Origin: Actinomadura luteofluorescens | GTDB lineage: Bacteria; Actinomycetota; Actinomycetes; Streptosporangiales; Streptosporangiaceae | NCBI RefSeq assembly: GCF_013409365.1 | Contig: NZ_JACCBA010000001.1 | Location: 4,092,001 to 4,156,000 of the forward strand | Direction: 5' to 3' | Length of the DNA stretch: 64,000 nucleotides | Made by a program: the position numbers and the translations under genes | Part shown: one piece after another, positions 18,381-27,286 of the stretch | Layout of the letters: the number at the start of each line of letters is the position of its first letter | How positions within the stretch are numbered: the stretch's first letter is position 1 | The notes under the pieces: model-generated | Seen by the model: only the letters and a program-made list of their open reading frames with translations | Databases searched by the model: none | Told to the model about the DNA's origin: nothing

Positions 18381-19514
18381 ATGACGATCGACTCCGTGCG
18401 CGGCGCGCCCGACACCCCGAAGGTCGCCGAGCCCGAACTCGTCCAGCTGCTCACGCCCGAGGGCGAGCGCGTCGAGCACCCGGACTACCCCCTGGACCTC
18501 AGCGCCGAGGACGTGCGCGGCCTGTACCGCGACCTGGTGATCGTGCGGCGCATCGACCAGGAGGCGGTGGCGCTCACCCGGCAGGGCGAGCTCGGCCTCT
18601 GGGCGTCCCTGCTCGGGCAGGAGGCGGCGCAGATCGGCTCCGGGCGGGCGGCGTCCGCCAACGACATGGTCTTCCCCACGTACCGCGAGCACGGCGTCGC
18701 CTGGTGCCGGGACGTGGAACCGCTCAAGCTCCTCGGCATGTTCCGGGGCATCAACCACGGCGGTTGGGACCCGAAGGAGCACGGCTTCCACCTGTACACC
18801 GTCGTGATCGGCAGCCAGACGCTGCACGCCACCGGGTACGCGATGGGCGTCCAGAGGGACGGTGTGCTCGGCACCCCGTCCGCCGGCGCCACGATCGCCT
18901 ACTTCGGGGACGGAGCGACCTCCCAAGGCGACGTGAACGAATCCTTCGTTTTCGCCTCGGTCTTTAACGCGCCGATCGTGTTCTTCTGCCAGAACAACCA
19001 GTGGGCAATCTCCGAGCCCCTCGAACGGCAGTCCAGGATCCCCCTCTACAAGCGCGCGCAGGGTTTCGGTTTCCCGGGCATCCGCGTGGACGGCAACGAC
19101 GTGTTCGCCTGTTTGGCCGTCACCAGGAAGGCCCTGGAGAACGCCAGGACAGGGCAGGGCCCAACGCTCGTCGAGGCGTACACGTACCGGATGGGCGCCC
19201 ACACCACGACCGACGACCCCACGCGCTACCGGCTGAAGGCCGAAGAGGAGGCGTGGAAGCTCAAGGACCCGATCGAGCGCGTCAAGGCGTATCTGGTGCG
19301 CGGCGACCTGGCGGACGCAGGCTTCTTCCAGAAGATCGAGGACGAGGCCAAGCAGATCACCAGGGAACTGCGTGAGGCGTGCCTGGCGCTCCCCGACCCG
19401 GAGCCGCTGTCGATGTTCGACCACGTGTACGGGGAAGAGCACCCCCTGATGACCGAGGAGCAGGAGCAGTTCGCCGCCTACCTGGCGTCGTTCGAGGAGG
19501 AGGCGGCCAAGTGA
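18381..19514 (+). CDS. pdhA: 2-oxoacid (pyruvate/branched-chain) dehydrogenase E1 component, alpha subunit
   Basis: The 377-residue protein is the thiamine-diphosphate E1 alpha subunit of a 2-oxoacid dehydrogenase complex. The TPP motif GDGATSQGDVNES is present with YREHGVAW and the family's phosphorylation-loop region RMGAHTTTDDPTRYR. ATG 18381 has GAGGAG eight bases upstream; GTG 18372 would overlap that site and is rejected. It is the first gene of a tight three-gene operon with E1 beta and E2. The substrate could be pyruvate or branched-chain 2-oxo acids. The end of a branched-chain amino acid dehydrogenase gene at the window start leaves the second option open. Confidence 0.9.
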   Translation: MTIDSVRGAPDTPKVAEPELVQLLTPEGERVEHPDYPLDLSAEDVRGLYRDLVIVRRIDQEAVALTRQGELGLWASLLGQEAAQIGSGRAASANDMVFPTYREHGVAWCRDVEPLKLLGMFRGINHGGWDPKEHGFHLYTVVIGSQTLHATGYAMGVQRDGVLGTPSAGATIAYFGDGATSQGDVNESFVFASVFNAPIVFFCQNNQWAISEPLERQSRIPLYKRAQGFGFPGIRVDGNDVFACLAVTRKALENARTGQGPTLVEAYTYRMGAHTTTDDPTRYRLKAEEEAWKLKDPIERVKAYLVRGDLADAGFFQKIEDEAKQITRELREACLALPDPEPLSMFDHVYGEEHPLMTEEQEQFAAYLASFEEEAAK

Positions 19515-20494
19515 GCACCCTGACCCTCGGCAAGGCCCTCAACGCGGGCCTGCGCAAGGCCATGGAGAACGACCCGAAGGTCCTGGTCATGGGCGAGGAC
19601 GTCGGCAAGCTCGGCGGCGTCTTCCGCATCACCGACGGCCTGCAGAAGGACTTCGGCGAGGAGCGGGTCATCGACACCCCGCTCGCCGAGTCCGGCATCG
19701 TCGGGACGGCGATAGGGCTGGCGCTGCGCGGCTACCGGCCCGTGGTGGAGATCCAGTTCGACGGGTTCGTGTTCCCCGCCGCCGACCAGATCATCACGCA
19801 GCTGGCGAAGATGCGGATGCGCTCGCTCGGCGCGCTGGAGCTGCCGGTCGTCGTCCGGATCCCGTGCGGCGGCGGCATCGGCGCGGTCGAGCACCACTCC
19901 GAGTCGCCCGAGGCGTACTTCACCCACACCGCCGGGCTGCGCGTGGTGGCGTGCTCGAACCCGCTGGACGCCTACTCGATGATCCAGCAGGCGGTCGCCT
20001 CCCCCGACCCGGTGATCTTCTTCGAGCCGAAGCGCCGGTACTGGGACAAGGCGGAGGTCGACACCGACGCGGGCGCGGCCGACTGGACGCCGCTGCACCG
20101 GGCCGCGGTCGTGCGGCCGGGCGAGCACGCGACGCTGCTGGCCTACGGGCCGGCCGTGAAGACGTGCCTGGAGGCCGCCGGGGCCGCCGCCGAGGAGGGG
20201 CGCGAGCTGGAGGTCATCGACCTGCGCTCGCTGAACCCCCTCGACATCGGCACGGCGACCGACTCGGTGAACCGGACGGGACGCTGCGTCGTCGTCCACG
20301 AGGCCCCGGTCTTCAACGGGTACGGCGCCGAGCTGGCCGCCCGGATCACCGAGAAGTGCTTCTACCGGCTGGAGTCGCCGGTGCTGCGCGTCGGCGGGTT
20401 CTCCACCCCGTACCCGCCGTCCCGCATCGAGGACCATTACCTGCCCGACCTCGACCGCATCCTGGACGCGGTCGACCGGACCTTCGCGTGGTGA
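19511..20494 (+). CDS. pdhB: 2-oxoacid dehydrogenase E1 component, beta subunit
   Basis: The 327-residue protein carries GEDVGKLGGVFRIT, DTPLAESGIVGTAIGLALRG and HHSESPEAYFTHTAGLRVV, all conserved in E1 beta of pyruvate and branched-chain complexes. The GTG start at 19511 overlaps the E1 alpha stop by four bases (GTGA). It pairs with E1 alpha to form the decarboxylating E1 heterotetramer in the cytoplasm. Confidence 0.93.
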   Translation: MSTLTLGKALNAGLRKAMENDPKVLVMGEDVGKLGGVFRITDGLQKDFGEERVIDTPLAESGIVGTAIGLALRGYRPVVEIQFDGFVFPAADQIITQLAKMRMRSLGALELPVVVRIPCGGGIGAVEHHSESPEAYFTHTAGLRVVACSNPLDAYSMIQQAVASPDPVIFFEPKRRYWDKAEVDTDAGAADWTPLHRAAVVRPGEHATLLAYGPAVKTCLEAAGAAAEEGRELEVIDLRSLNPLDIGTATDSVNRTGRCVVVHEAPVFNGYGAELAARITEKCFYRLESPVLRVGGFSTPYPPSRIEDHYLPDLDRILDAVDRTFAW

Positions 20495-21918
20495 CGCCGG
20501 TGAGCCAGCCGAAACTGTTCAAACTGCCGGACGTGGGCGAGGGCCTGACCGAGGCCGAGATCGTCAAGTGGCACGTCCAGCCCGGCGACACCGTCGAGGT
20601 GAACCAGACCATCGTCGAGATCGAGACGGCGAAGGCGATCGTGGAGCTGCCCTGCCCGTTCGAGGGCGTGGTGACCGAGCTGCTGGTCACCGAGGGGCAG
20701 ACCGTGGACGTCGGCGTCCCGATCATCGCGGTGGGCCCCGGCGGCGAGGGCGGCGTGGCGACGCCGGTGTCCGAGCCCCCGGCGCAGGCGGCCGCGCTCC
20801 GGGAGGAGGGCGTCCCGACCGTCAACGAGCCGGGCATGGTGTCGCCGCAGGAGCCGCCGAAACGCACGCCCGTCCTGGTCGGCTACGGCGTCAAGGAGGG
20901 GACGACCAAGCGCCGTCCTCGCAAGTCCGCCAACGGCGCGGGCCCAGCGGCGTCCACGGCGTCCGCGGCTCCGGCCGCGCCCGCCCCCGCGCCCGCGCCC
21001 GCCCCGCAGGTGCCGCCCGCGCCCCGTCCGAGCCCCTCCGGGAACGGGTTGCCGCTGGCCAAGCCGCCCGTCCGGAAGCTGGCCAAGGATCTCGGAGTGG
21101 ACCTCGCGTCCATCACGGGGTCGGGCCCGCAGGGATCGATCACGCGGGAGGACGTCCTCACCGCGCAGGCCGGGGCCGAGGCTCCCGTCGCGCCCGTCCA
21201 GGCGGGCCCGCGCGAGGAGCGGATCCCCGTCAAGGGCGTCCGCAAGGCGACCGCCGCAGCGGTGTCCGGTTCGGCGTTCACCGCCCCGCACGTCACCGAG
21301 TTCCTCCAGGTGGACGTGACGCGGACGATGGAGACCGTGAAACGGCTCCGCGAGCTGCCCGAGTTCGCGGACGTGAAGGTGTCGCCGCTACTGCTCGTGG
21401 CGCGCGCGCTGCTCACCGCGGTGGCGCGCAACCCGATGGTGAACTCCACGTGGGCGGAAGGCCCCGACGGCGCGGAAATCGTCGTCAAGCGCTACGTGAA
21501 CCTGGGGATCGCCGCGGCGACCGAGCGCGGCCTCATCGTCCCCAAGGTGAAGGACGCGCACGAGCTCGACCTGCCGGGCCTCGCTCACGCCCTGAACGAG
21601 CTGGCGGCGAAGGCCCGCGCGGGCAAGGCGTCCCCCGCCGACCTCTCCGGCGGAACGATCACGATCACGAACGTCGGCGTGTTCGGGGTGGACGCCGGGA
21701 CTCCGATCCTCACCCCGGGCGAAGCCGCGATCCTGGCGTTCGGCCAGGTCCGGGACATGCCGTGGGTGCACGAGGGCGAACTCGCGATCCGCAAGGTGAC
21801 CACGCTGGCGCTCTCGTTCGACCACCGCATGGTGGACGGCGAACTGGGCTCCCGCGTCCTGCGCGACGTCGGGGACATGCTCGAAGACCCGATCCGCATG
21901 CTCGCCTGGAGCCGCTGA
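20491..21918 (+). CDS. pdhC: Dihydrolipoamide acyltransferase (E2)
   Basis: The 475-residue E2 has one lipoyl domain (lipoylated Lys48 in EIETAKAIVEL), an Ala/Pro linker, a peripheral-subunit-binding domain (PPVRKLAKDLGVDL, SGPQGSITREDV) and a catalytic domain ending with SFDHRMVDG, which holds the active-site His and Asp. GTG 20491 overlaps the E1 beta stop by four bases; GTG 20500 is an alternative. No E3 gene is adjacent, so E3 must come from elsewhere. A 13-bp terminator follows. Confidence 0.93.
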   Translation: MTPVSQPKLFKLPDVGEGLTEAEIVKWHVQPGDTVEVNQTIVEIETAKAIVELPCPFEGVVTELLVTEGQTVDVGVPIIAVGPGGEGGVATPVSEPPAQAAALREEGVPTVNEPGMVSPQEPPKRTPVLVGYGVKEGTTKRRPRKSANGAGPAASTASAAPAAPAPAPAPAPQVPPAPRPSPSGNGLPLAKPPVRKLAKDLGVDLASITGSGPQGSITREDVLTAQAGAEAPVAPVQAGPREERIPVKGVRKATAAAVSGSAFTAPHVTEFLQVDVTRTMETVKRLRELPEFADVKVSPLLLVARALLTAVARNPMVNSTWAEGPDGAEIVVKRYVNLGIAAATERGLIVPKVKDAHELDLPGLAHALNELAAKARAGKASPADLSGGTITITNVGVFGVDAGTPILTPGEAAILAFGQVRDMPWVHEGELAIRKVTTLALSFDHRMVDGELGSRVLRDVGDMLEDPIRMLAWSR

Positions 21919-21926
21919 CAGTTTCT

Positions 21927-21955
21927 GTGGGGGTCGGCCCTGGGCCGACCCCCAC
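21927..21955. terminator. Bidirectional terminator between E2 and the lipoprotein gene
   Basis: GTGGGGGTCGGCC at 21927-21939 pairs perfectly with GGCCGACCCCCAC at 21943-21955 across a three-base loop. It lies between two convergent genes whose stops are at 21918 and 21956. Confidence 0.85.
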
Positions 21956-23464
21956 TCAGGAGACGGGAACCTTCTCGACCTTGCCGAAAGGCCCGGCGTC
22001 AAAGGTCACGGACGTGACGTTGCCGGGCGGGGCGGGAAGGTAGACGAAGCCTCGGACGGGCTCGTTGACCGCGGTGCGGAAGACGGCCCGTCCGGCGTCG
22101 ACGTAGTTGGTGGGACGGCCCGGCGTCGGAGGGCCGACACGCACGGCGCGATAGACGTCCTTCTTGCCCGGCACCTGGATCGAGAACGCTCCGAACACTC
22201 CGCCTGGATAACTCGGGTTCGGGTAGGAGGCGTCCGGCGGAGTGGTCCCAGGCCCCTCGTTCACGATGTCGAACACGGCGACGATGTAGGCGCCGTCCCG
22301 GTAGAAGGGTTTGACCTCAAGGCGCCTCTTTGCTGCGCCAAAGGGAGCCGTGCGGGATGCCACTTTCTGACCGTCCCGCACACGGAAAGAGGCCGGCTGG
22401 ACGGAACCTGACGCGCTCGACTTGAGCTGGTAGGTGACGTCGACGCCGTCACCGTCCTGCTTGCCGTTGGCCGCATAGGTGAACCCGGCGCCGACCTTGC
22501 CCTTCACCTCGTCCAGTACGGCCTGGGCCCGCTCCCCGGACAGCTTCGCGTCACCGGCATGCCCGTCGAACGTCAGCGCACCCGCCGCCCTGGCCTTGAT
22601 CTCCTGGGCGACGTCCCCCAGAACGGCCTTGCCTCGACTCGACAGTTTGCCCGAATTACTCTCGAACAGGGCATCGCTGCGCAAGCTGACCGTGACACTC
22701 GATCCGCCGGACGAGACGGTCCGGTTCTCCCCCTCGACGATGTCGTAAAGGTCGACAGGGTTCCCGCCAGGCGTGCTGCTGGGCGGGGAGGAGGTGGCCG
22801 ACGGGGAGGGCGTGATCGGGGACGGCGCGCCTGCCATGAACGGCTCGGCTCCGACCTGCGGCTCAGCCCCGACCGAGGGAGTGGAGGACGCCGACGGAGA
22901 AGACGGCACCGACCCGCTCGGCGGCGCGGACGAGGAGGACGGCGTCCCGGGCGCGGACGGCGTCCCCGGTGCCGACGGCGTCGCCGACACGGAGTTCACC
23001 GGGATGCCGGTGAACTCGCCGGCCGTCCCGGGCGTGATCGCGGTGACCTTCTGGACGGTCGCCGGGATCGGCGGATAGTCGGCGGACATCTCGCGGGTCG
23101 TGCCGGGCGCGAAGCCGGAGCCGCTGGTGGTGCCGGTCGGCTTGTAGAGCCGGCGCCCGGCCGTGTCCAGGAGCGCGATCTCGAACGGAACGGACTTCAC
23201 CGACGAGTCCAGCGACGTCACGCTGTAGCGCAGCACCGACTTGGCGGCCTGCCGCTCGACTCCTCGGATCGCCACGCGCGCGTGCAGGCCGTCCGCGCCG
23301 CCGAACCACCCCTCCTTGGCGTAGGCGCCCGGAGGTTGCACGGTGGGCAGAGCGGCGCCCGCGCGGACAGTGGGTGGGGCGACCTTCTCAGCGCGGTCGG
23401 CATCGGCGCATCCGGCCACGAGCAACAGGCCGATGCAAGAAACGGCGAGGGGCAGCGCACGCAT
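21956..23464 (-). CDS. Lipoprotein with OmpA-like region
   Basis: The 502-residue protein has a lipoprotein signal (LLLVAGC, cysteine about residue 19), an N-terminal beta domain, a Ser/Pro/Thr spacer (about 155-230), an OmpA-like stretch (RSDALFESNSGKLSSRGKAV, then FDGHAGDAKLSGERAQAV) and a C-terminal beta domain. OmpA-like domains usually bind peptidoglycan. This one has a shortened core, so binding is uncertain. It is probably anchored to the outer face of the membrane. The first 60 or so codons recur, about 90% identical, at 29065-29258. Confidence 0.85.
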   Translation of the reverse strand: MRALPLAVSCIGLLLVAGCADADRAEKVAPPTVRAGAALPTVQPPGAYAKEGWFGGADGLHARVAIRGVERQAAKSVLRYSVTSLDSSVKSVPFEIALLDTAGRRLYKPTGTTSGSGFAPGTTREMSADYPPIPATVQKVTAITPGTAGEFTGIPVNSVSATPSAPGTPSAPGTPSSSSAPPSGSVPSSPSASSTPSVGAEPQVGAEPFMAGAPSPITPSPSATSSPPSSTPGGNPVDLYDIVEGENRTVSSGGSSVTVSLRSDALFESNSGKLSSRGKAVLGDVAQEIKARAAGALTFDGHAGDAKLSGERAQAVLDEVKGKVGAGFTYAANGKQDGDGVDVTYQLKSSASGSVQPASFRVRDGQKVASRTAPFGAAKRRLEVKPFYRDGAYIVAVFDIVNEGPGTTPPDASYPNPSYPGGVFGAFSIQVPGKKDVYRAVRVGPPTPGRPTNYVDAGRAVFRTAVNEPVRGFVYLPAPPGNVTSVTFDAGPFGKVEKVPVS

Positions 23465-23478
23465 CGTTCATCCGCTCG
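23285..23478 (-). repeat. 194-bp direct repeat, copy A (5' end of lipoprotein gene)
   Basis: This segment, the start codon region and first 60 codons of the lipoprotein gene, matches 29065-29258 without gaps and with 19 differences that I counted (about 90% identity). Both copies have the same orientation. The match extends a few bases upstream of the ATG and stops abruptly at both ends. Confidence 0.95.
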
Positions 23479-23857
23479 GAAGGGGGACGGGCGAGGGACG
23501 CGCGCAACAGTAGTCAACCGGGACACCCCCCGCCATAACCCCGGCGCTCCGCGGGGCCTTGCCGACCGCACTCCTGGAGCCGAAGCTGCGAGTCCGCAGA
23601 GTTACCGGCACGCGATGCCGTCGTTCGACGGCGGCCGAACGGCAGCGGCGTTCGAAGACGCGGACCGCCGACGAGTCCGCCGTGGTTTCGAAAGAGACAT
23701 TCGCCTCTGTGATCAGCGAAGCGTGCCAATCTCCGACAATCACGCTTCAATGGGCAGTCGATGTGACCGGACGTCAGCCCCGCACGACTCGGAAACATCC
23801 GGCAGTACGAGAGACGCATTGACCGTGGTCGGATTTCATCTGCGGAAGGGCTGAAGC
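23479..23857. other. Intergenic region upstream of the acidic repeat protein operon
   Basis: No convincing gene or strong hairpin is seen in this stretch of about 380 bases. It is expected to hold the promoter of the operon starting at 23858 and, on the other strand, that of the lipoprotein gene. Short reading frames here lack codon bias and ribosome binding sites. Confidence 0.4.
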
Positions 23858-25615
23858 GTGGGCGTCGAGCATCCCACCAGGACCGACACCAAGGTGGAGA
23901 CCGACCAGCCCGGCCCGCCCGGGCAGAAGTCCGGCCCGGAAGGCCGCGACGCCACGCAGCAACCAGGCGGGTCCGGGACGGACCAGAAGGGCGAGACGCC
24001 GACACCGGCTCGCAGCGCCCGGGCCGAGAACAGCAACGACCCCAACGACGACCCCAACAGAATCGGCACACCCCGCGCCGACTCCCTCGCCATCGCCCGA
24101 GGCGAAAAACCAGAACCCCCCGCCGACAAGGGCGAGACACCGACACCCGCCCGCAGCATCCGAGCCGAGAACAGCAACGACCCCAACGACGACCCCAACA
24201 GAATCGGCACACCCCGCGCCGACTCCCTCGCCATCGCCCGAGGCGAAAAACCCGAGACTCCGGCTGAGAAGCACGACACCGAGACCACGGCGGGCACACC
24301 CGAACCCCCCGCCGAGCGGCCTCCAGGCACGTCCGGCACACCCCGCGCGGATTCCATGGCGATCGCCCGAGGCGAGAAGCTCGAAACCGACGAGAACGAA
24401 GCGGACGCGGCAGACACCGACCCTCCGGACGCACCGATGAAGCGCCCCGGCGAGGCGGAACCTCCCGCTGACAACCGCGAACCGGACAGCGCAGCCCCGT
24501 CCGCCGCCGGTGAGCAGGGCGCAGAGACCACCGACACCACGGCTGACGCACCCGACCCCCACGCCGCCCCGATGACCCCCGGCGAACAGCCACTCGGCGA
24601 GCAAGGCACCGAGGCTTCGAAGCAAGACAATCCAAGCCATCCGAAGCCGCAGGAAGACCAGCCGCCGGTCCCGGAGGCGATCAAAACCGACGAGCCGGAC
24701 GACGTCACGCCGGAGCCCGACGACGGCACCGGACAGACACCTCCGCAGGATGCTCAACCGCTCGACCACGGCATCCTCGACAACCGAGCGGAGGACGTCG
24801 AACGCCCGGCCGAAACGAATCCCGAGGTTGCGGACGGAAAGCCCCACGCCAAGACCGGCGAGCAGCTCGGAGATGCCCCGCCGCCCCCTGAACCGGAGCC
24901 GGACGCCGAAGCCCCGCCCGCACCCACCGACGGCGAACAGCCCCTCCAACCCGAGCCCGGCGCCATCGAAGAACCCGAACCGCCCGTCCCACCTGAACAC
25001 GGCGCCATCGAGGAGCCGGAGCCGCCCGCAGAACTTGAGGACGACTCCGGATCCGAGCCGCAGGAGTCTAGAGACACCCGTGCTCAGGGAGCGGTAGGCG
25101 AAGGCATGGGCGAAACCGACGACGCTGGGCACGGCCGTGATAGGAAAGCCGAAGACCCGGCCGAGCCCTCGATTCCAGAGGAGGCAAATGACCCATTCGC
25201 CTCCCTACCGACCCGCGAAGACCTCGACCCCGCCGCCGCTGGCATGTGGGCCGCCCACAGAAGCGAACTCACCCCCGTCGACGAGAACCAGGACCTCACT
25301 GAATCTGATCCGGAGGACGAAGACTATTCAAAGCGCATTATGCGCGCCCTCCGGGACAACTCCGATGACATGCAGAAGAACGTGAACGATATCTCCTCGG
25401 ACCTCGGCGAGGCGCTACCTAAGCCGCCCCCGCCGAAGGGGAAGACAGGTTCCAGCACCCAATACCATTCGTCCCCGGACGCTTCGAACCAAGGGGTGCA
25501 CGGCGCGGACATCGCGATCGCGGCCGTAGCCGCGTTCATGGTAGTGGAGCGTACCTATCAGTTCGGCAAGAGCAAGGTAGACGAGTTTACAAGGAGACGG
25601 CGCGATGATAACTGA
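23858..25615 (+). CDS. Acidic, proline-rich repeat protein of unknown function (operon gene 1)
   Basis: This 585-residue protein was not recognised. About 400 residues are disordered and rich in Pro, Glu, Asp and Thr. They include a 47-residue tandem repeat at about residues 44-137 with a core RAENSNDPNDDPNRIGTPRA followed by DSLAIARGEK, plus a third partial copy (GTPRADSMAIARGEK). GAIEEPEPP occurs twice. The last 150 residues look ordered, with an acidic helix region and a short hydrophobic segment (HGADIAIAAVAAFMVV) before a basic tail (RRRRDDN). GTG 23858 is the start. The end overlaps the next gene by 11 bases. Confidence 0.8.
   Translation: MGVEHPTRTDTKVETDQPGPPGQKSGPEGRDATQQPGGSGTDQKGETPTPARSARAENSNDPNDDPNRIGTPRADSLAIARGEKPEPPADKGETPTPARSIRAENSNDPNDDPNRIGTPRADSLAIARGEKPETPAEKHDTETTAGTPEPPAERPPGTSGTPRADSMAIARGEKLETDENEADAADTDPPDAPMKRPGEAEPPADNREPDSAAPSAAGEQGAETTDTTADAPDPHAAPMTPGEQPLGEQGTEASKQDNPSHPKPQEDQPPVPEAIKTDEPDDVTPEPDDGTGQTPPQDAQPLDHGILDNRAEDVERPAETNPEVADGKPHAKTGEQLGDAPPPPEPEPDAEAPPAPTDGEQPLQPEPGAIEEPEPPVPPEHGAIEEPEPPAELEDDSGSEPQESRDTRAQGAVGEGMGETDDAGHGRDRKAEDPAEPSIPEEANDPFASLPTREDLDPAAAGMWAAHRSELTPVDENQDLTESDPEDEDYSKRIMRALRDNSDDMQKNVNDISSDLGEALPKPPPPKGKTGSSTQYHSSPDASNQGVHGADIAIAAVAAFMVVERTYQFGKSKVDEFTRRRRDDN
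23987..24379 (+). repeat. 141-bp tandem repeats inside the acidic protein gene
   Basis: Two nearly identical 141-base units (23987-24127 and 24128-24268) encode 47 residues each. A third, partial unit at 24335-24379 repeats the GTPRADSxAIARGEK part. The near identity of the first two at DNA level suggests recent duplication or ongoing length change. Confidence 0.85.
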
Positions 25616-26057
25616 CCAGCAGGTAGACGCATTGCGTGCCCAGCTCACAGGGCGCATGGACGACTTTCGACAACTGATCGGTCAGATGCACTCCCGAGCG
25701 GAGACCGATGGTTTTGACGCGCTTGTCACGGCGGCGTTCTTCGAGGCTGTTCACCGGCGTTTCCTCGGCAAGGGAGCGCCAGTCGATGATGGCGAAGTCA
25801 TCGAGTTCGTCGTTGCAGCACGGGAACGATCGGAGAACGCTCCGGAGATCGTGCCGCCGGATGTCGGCGAGCTCCTCATCAATATCGCGCTCGGCAAAGC
25901 TTCGGTCGACGCCAAGAAGAGTGTGGACGACAACACCTCCTTCAAGGCCAAGGTGTTCCTCCTCCAAGTGCTCGTCGGCGACGAGGGCTTCACTGAAGCG
26001 GAACTGGAAGCCTTCTTGACCAAGGTCCGGCAGATGGCCCAGGAGACCTTCGAGTGA
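25605..26057 (+). CDS. Unknown soluble protein, paralogue A (operon gene 2)
   Basis: The 150-residue, mostly helical protein was not recognised. Its central part (AAFFEAVHRRF, then FVVAARERS, PPDVGELLINIALG) aligns by eye with the next gene (QAAFGVAVRRRF, YVADVRLLLRKSG, NPRIGESLIRRHLG), and both end in an acidic helix pair. ATG 25605 has AAGGAG eight bases upstream and overlaps gene 1; its end overlaps gene 3 by four bases. Tight coupling suggests that the three products work together, possibly the two small proteins as a heterodimer bound to the repeat protein. That is inference. Confidence 0.8.
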   Translation: MITDQQVDALRAQLTGRMDDFRQLIGQMHSRAETDGFDALVTAAFFEAVHRRFLGKGAPVDDGEVIEFVVAARERSENAPEIVPPDVGELLINIALGKASVDAKKSVDDNTSFKAKVFLLQVLVGDEGFTEAELEAFLTKVRQMAQETFE

Positions 26058-26554
26058 TCGACTGGTCGGCCGTTGACATCGGGGCCGAACATGAAGCCGC
26101 GTTGCGCGCATACCTGCTGGACGGCCCGGCAGCATGGCTCACGATTCAGGACGACCTCGTGGTGCCGCAAACGGCGGCCGGCTACACACAAATGCTACAG
26201 GCCGCGTTCGGCGTCGCTGTGAGGCGCAGATTCTCCGCAGGTTATGAAATCAACCAGCTCATCCGGTACGTGGCGGACGTACGACTTCTTCTGCGGAAGT
26301 CCGGTAAGGACATCAATCCGCGCATTGGGGAGAGCCTGATTCGCAGACACCTCGGGGATCCCACTGTTTCCGAGGACGCGAAACCCGTTGAAGCAGCGGA
26401 CGTCGAGCAGGAGACTGTCGCTCTGACCACCCTATTGCGCTTTCTCGTCAACGAGTCGGAACCGTCGAGCGAGTGGCTGGACGAGTTCGTGCGCGAGGTC
26501 GCCGATGCCGCACGACTATGGCTGGAAGCGCAGCGAACCGCCGCAGCGCGCTGA
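26054..26554 (+). CDS. Unknown soluble protein, paralogue B (operon gene 3)
   Basis: The 166-residue helical protein is a diverged paralogue of the preceding gene, with matching blocks around AAFGVAVRRRF, RIGESLIRRHLGDPTVSED and LLRFLVNESEPSSEWLDEF. GTG 26054 shares GTGA with the previous stop. Gene 1 and this pair form an operon that ends about 50 bases before a decayed gene. No catalytic motif or membrane segment is seen. Confidence 0.8.
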   Translation: MIDWSAVDIGAEHEAALRAYLLDGPAAWLTIQDDLVVPQTAAGYTQMLQAAFGVAVRRRFSAGYEINQLIRYVADVRLLLRKSGKDINPRIGESLIRRHLGDPTVSEDAKPVEAADVEQETVALTTLLRFLVNESEPSSEWLDEFVREVADAARLWLEAQRTAAAR

Positions 26555-26579
26555 CTCCGGATGGAGTGCAGAGCGTCTG

Positions 26580-27104
26580 GACGGTGTCCGCTTCAGAGGA
26601 AGACCCGCCCTGGCAGTCTGACATTTCGAAGCGAGGATGGGCGCGAGTGGCATTCAGAAGCGGCCGACCTATTCGCGGCGTTTCAAGATATGCACCGAAG
26701 CGCCGATGCAGAGGACGTCCAGTTGTGCGTAAGCGGCGCAAGGTGTGATGCGCATCCATCGAGGATGTCCAGGGACACGGGCGGCGGAAGCATGCTATAC
26801 ATTCTTCCGCCCAGGCGAGGGCTACAAATTCTGCTCAGTCCGTTTAAGCGGTCGAAACGCCGCAACATGGTCTACATCATCGACCCGGCCGATTGCCGAA
26901 CCGTGGTCCCAGTCGACGAACAAATTCGTTTCTTCATTGCTTGGGTCGGTCCTTGACGACCGAGAGGCTGAAGCTTTGCGCCACATCTCATCGAGAGAGT
27001 CTTCTGAACAGCCACGGCAGGGGGCTTTCGGAACTCGACTCGATAACCTGGCGAAAGAGCTTGGACTCGTTAGTATCCGCCGAGTGCAGCGCATCGCACC
27101 CTAA
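26580..27104 (+). pseudogene. Decayed gene, hypothetical, several frame changes
   Basis: Coding-like stretches continue across different frames. FRSEDGREWHSEAADLFAAF and DAEDVQLCVSGARCDAHPS lie in one frame. YTFFRPGEGYKFCSV follows in a second. NMVYIIDPADCRTVVPVDEQ returns to the first, and EALRHISSRESSEQPRQ is in the second. Together they look like one protein of about 170 residues that suffered at least three indels. Its function is unknown. Base composition is visibly lower in GC than the neighbours. It lies between the unknown operon and the XRE/DUF397 pair. Confidence 0.45.
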
Positions 27105-27286
27105 GTGGCCTTAAGGACGCTCACGAAGTACCGAAAATCGCTTCTGCTGACAACCAATTTGGGGCCGTCGGGGTCTTTACTGTCCCGCAGAGACACTTCA
27201 TCAGAGCCGGATGCTATCTCAACACACTGGTCTCCGTCTTCATGGCTCTTGGATGCCCTTCTCCAATCCAGCCGACTCAACTCCAT
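27101..27286 (-). CDS. DUF397 domain protein
   Basis: The 61-residue protein contains WRRASKSHEDGDQCVEIA, then VSLRDSKDPDGPKLVVSRSDF, which is the complete DUF397 signature. DUF397 proteins are usual partners of Scr1/WhiJ-type XRE regulators in actinomycetes and may act as their antagonists. It starts 10 bases inside the end of the XRE gene, with a GGAG site upstream. Confidence 0.9.
   Translation of the reverse strand: MELSRLDWRRASKSHEDGDQCVEIASGSDEVSLRDSKDPDGPKLVVSRSDFRYFVSVLKAT

Noticed and set aside
23559..23822. An 87-residue gene upstream of the acidic protein
   Set aside because: No ribosome binding site, no recognisable motif, and composition typical of random GC-rich sequence.
26745..27104. 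A complete 119-residue gene
   Set aside because: Only parts of this frame look coding; the neighbouring frame holds the rest, so it is treated as a decayed gene.
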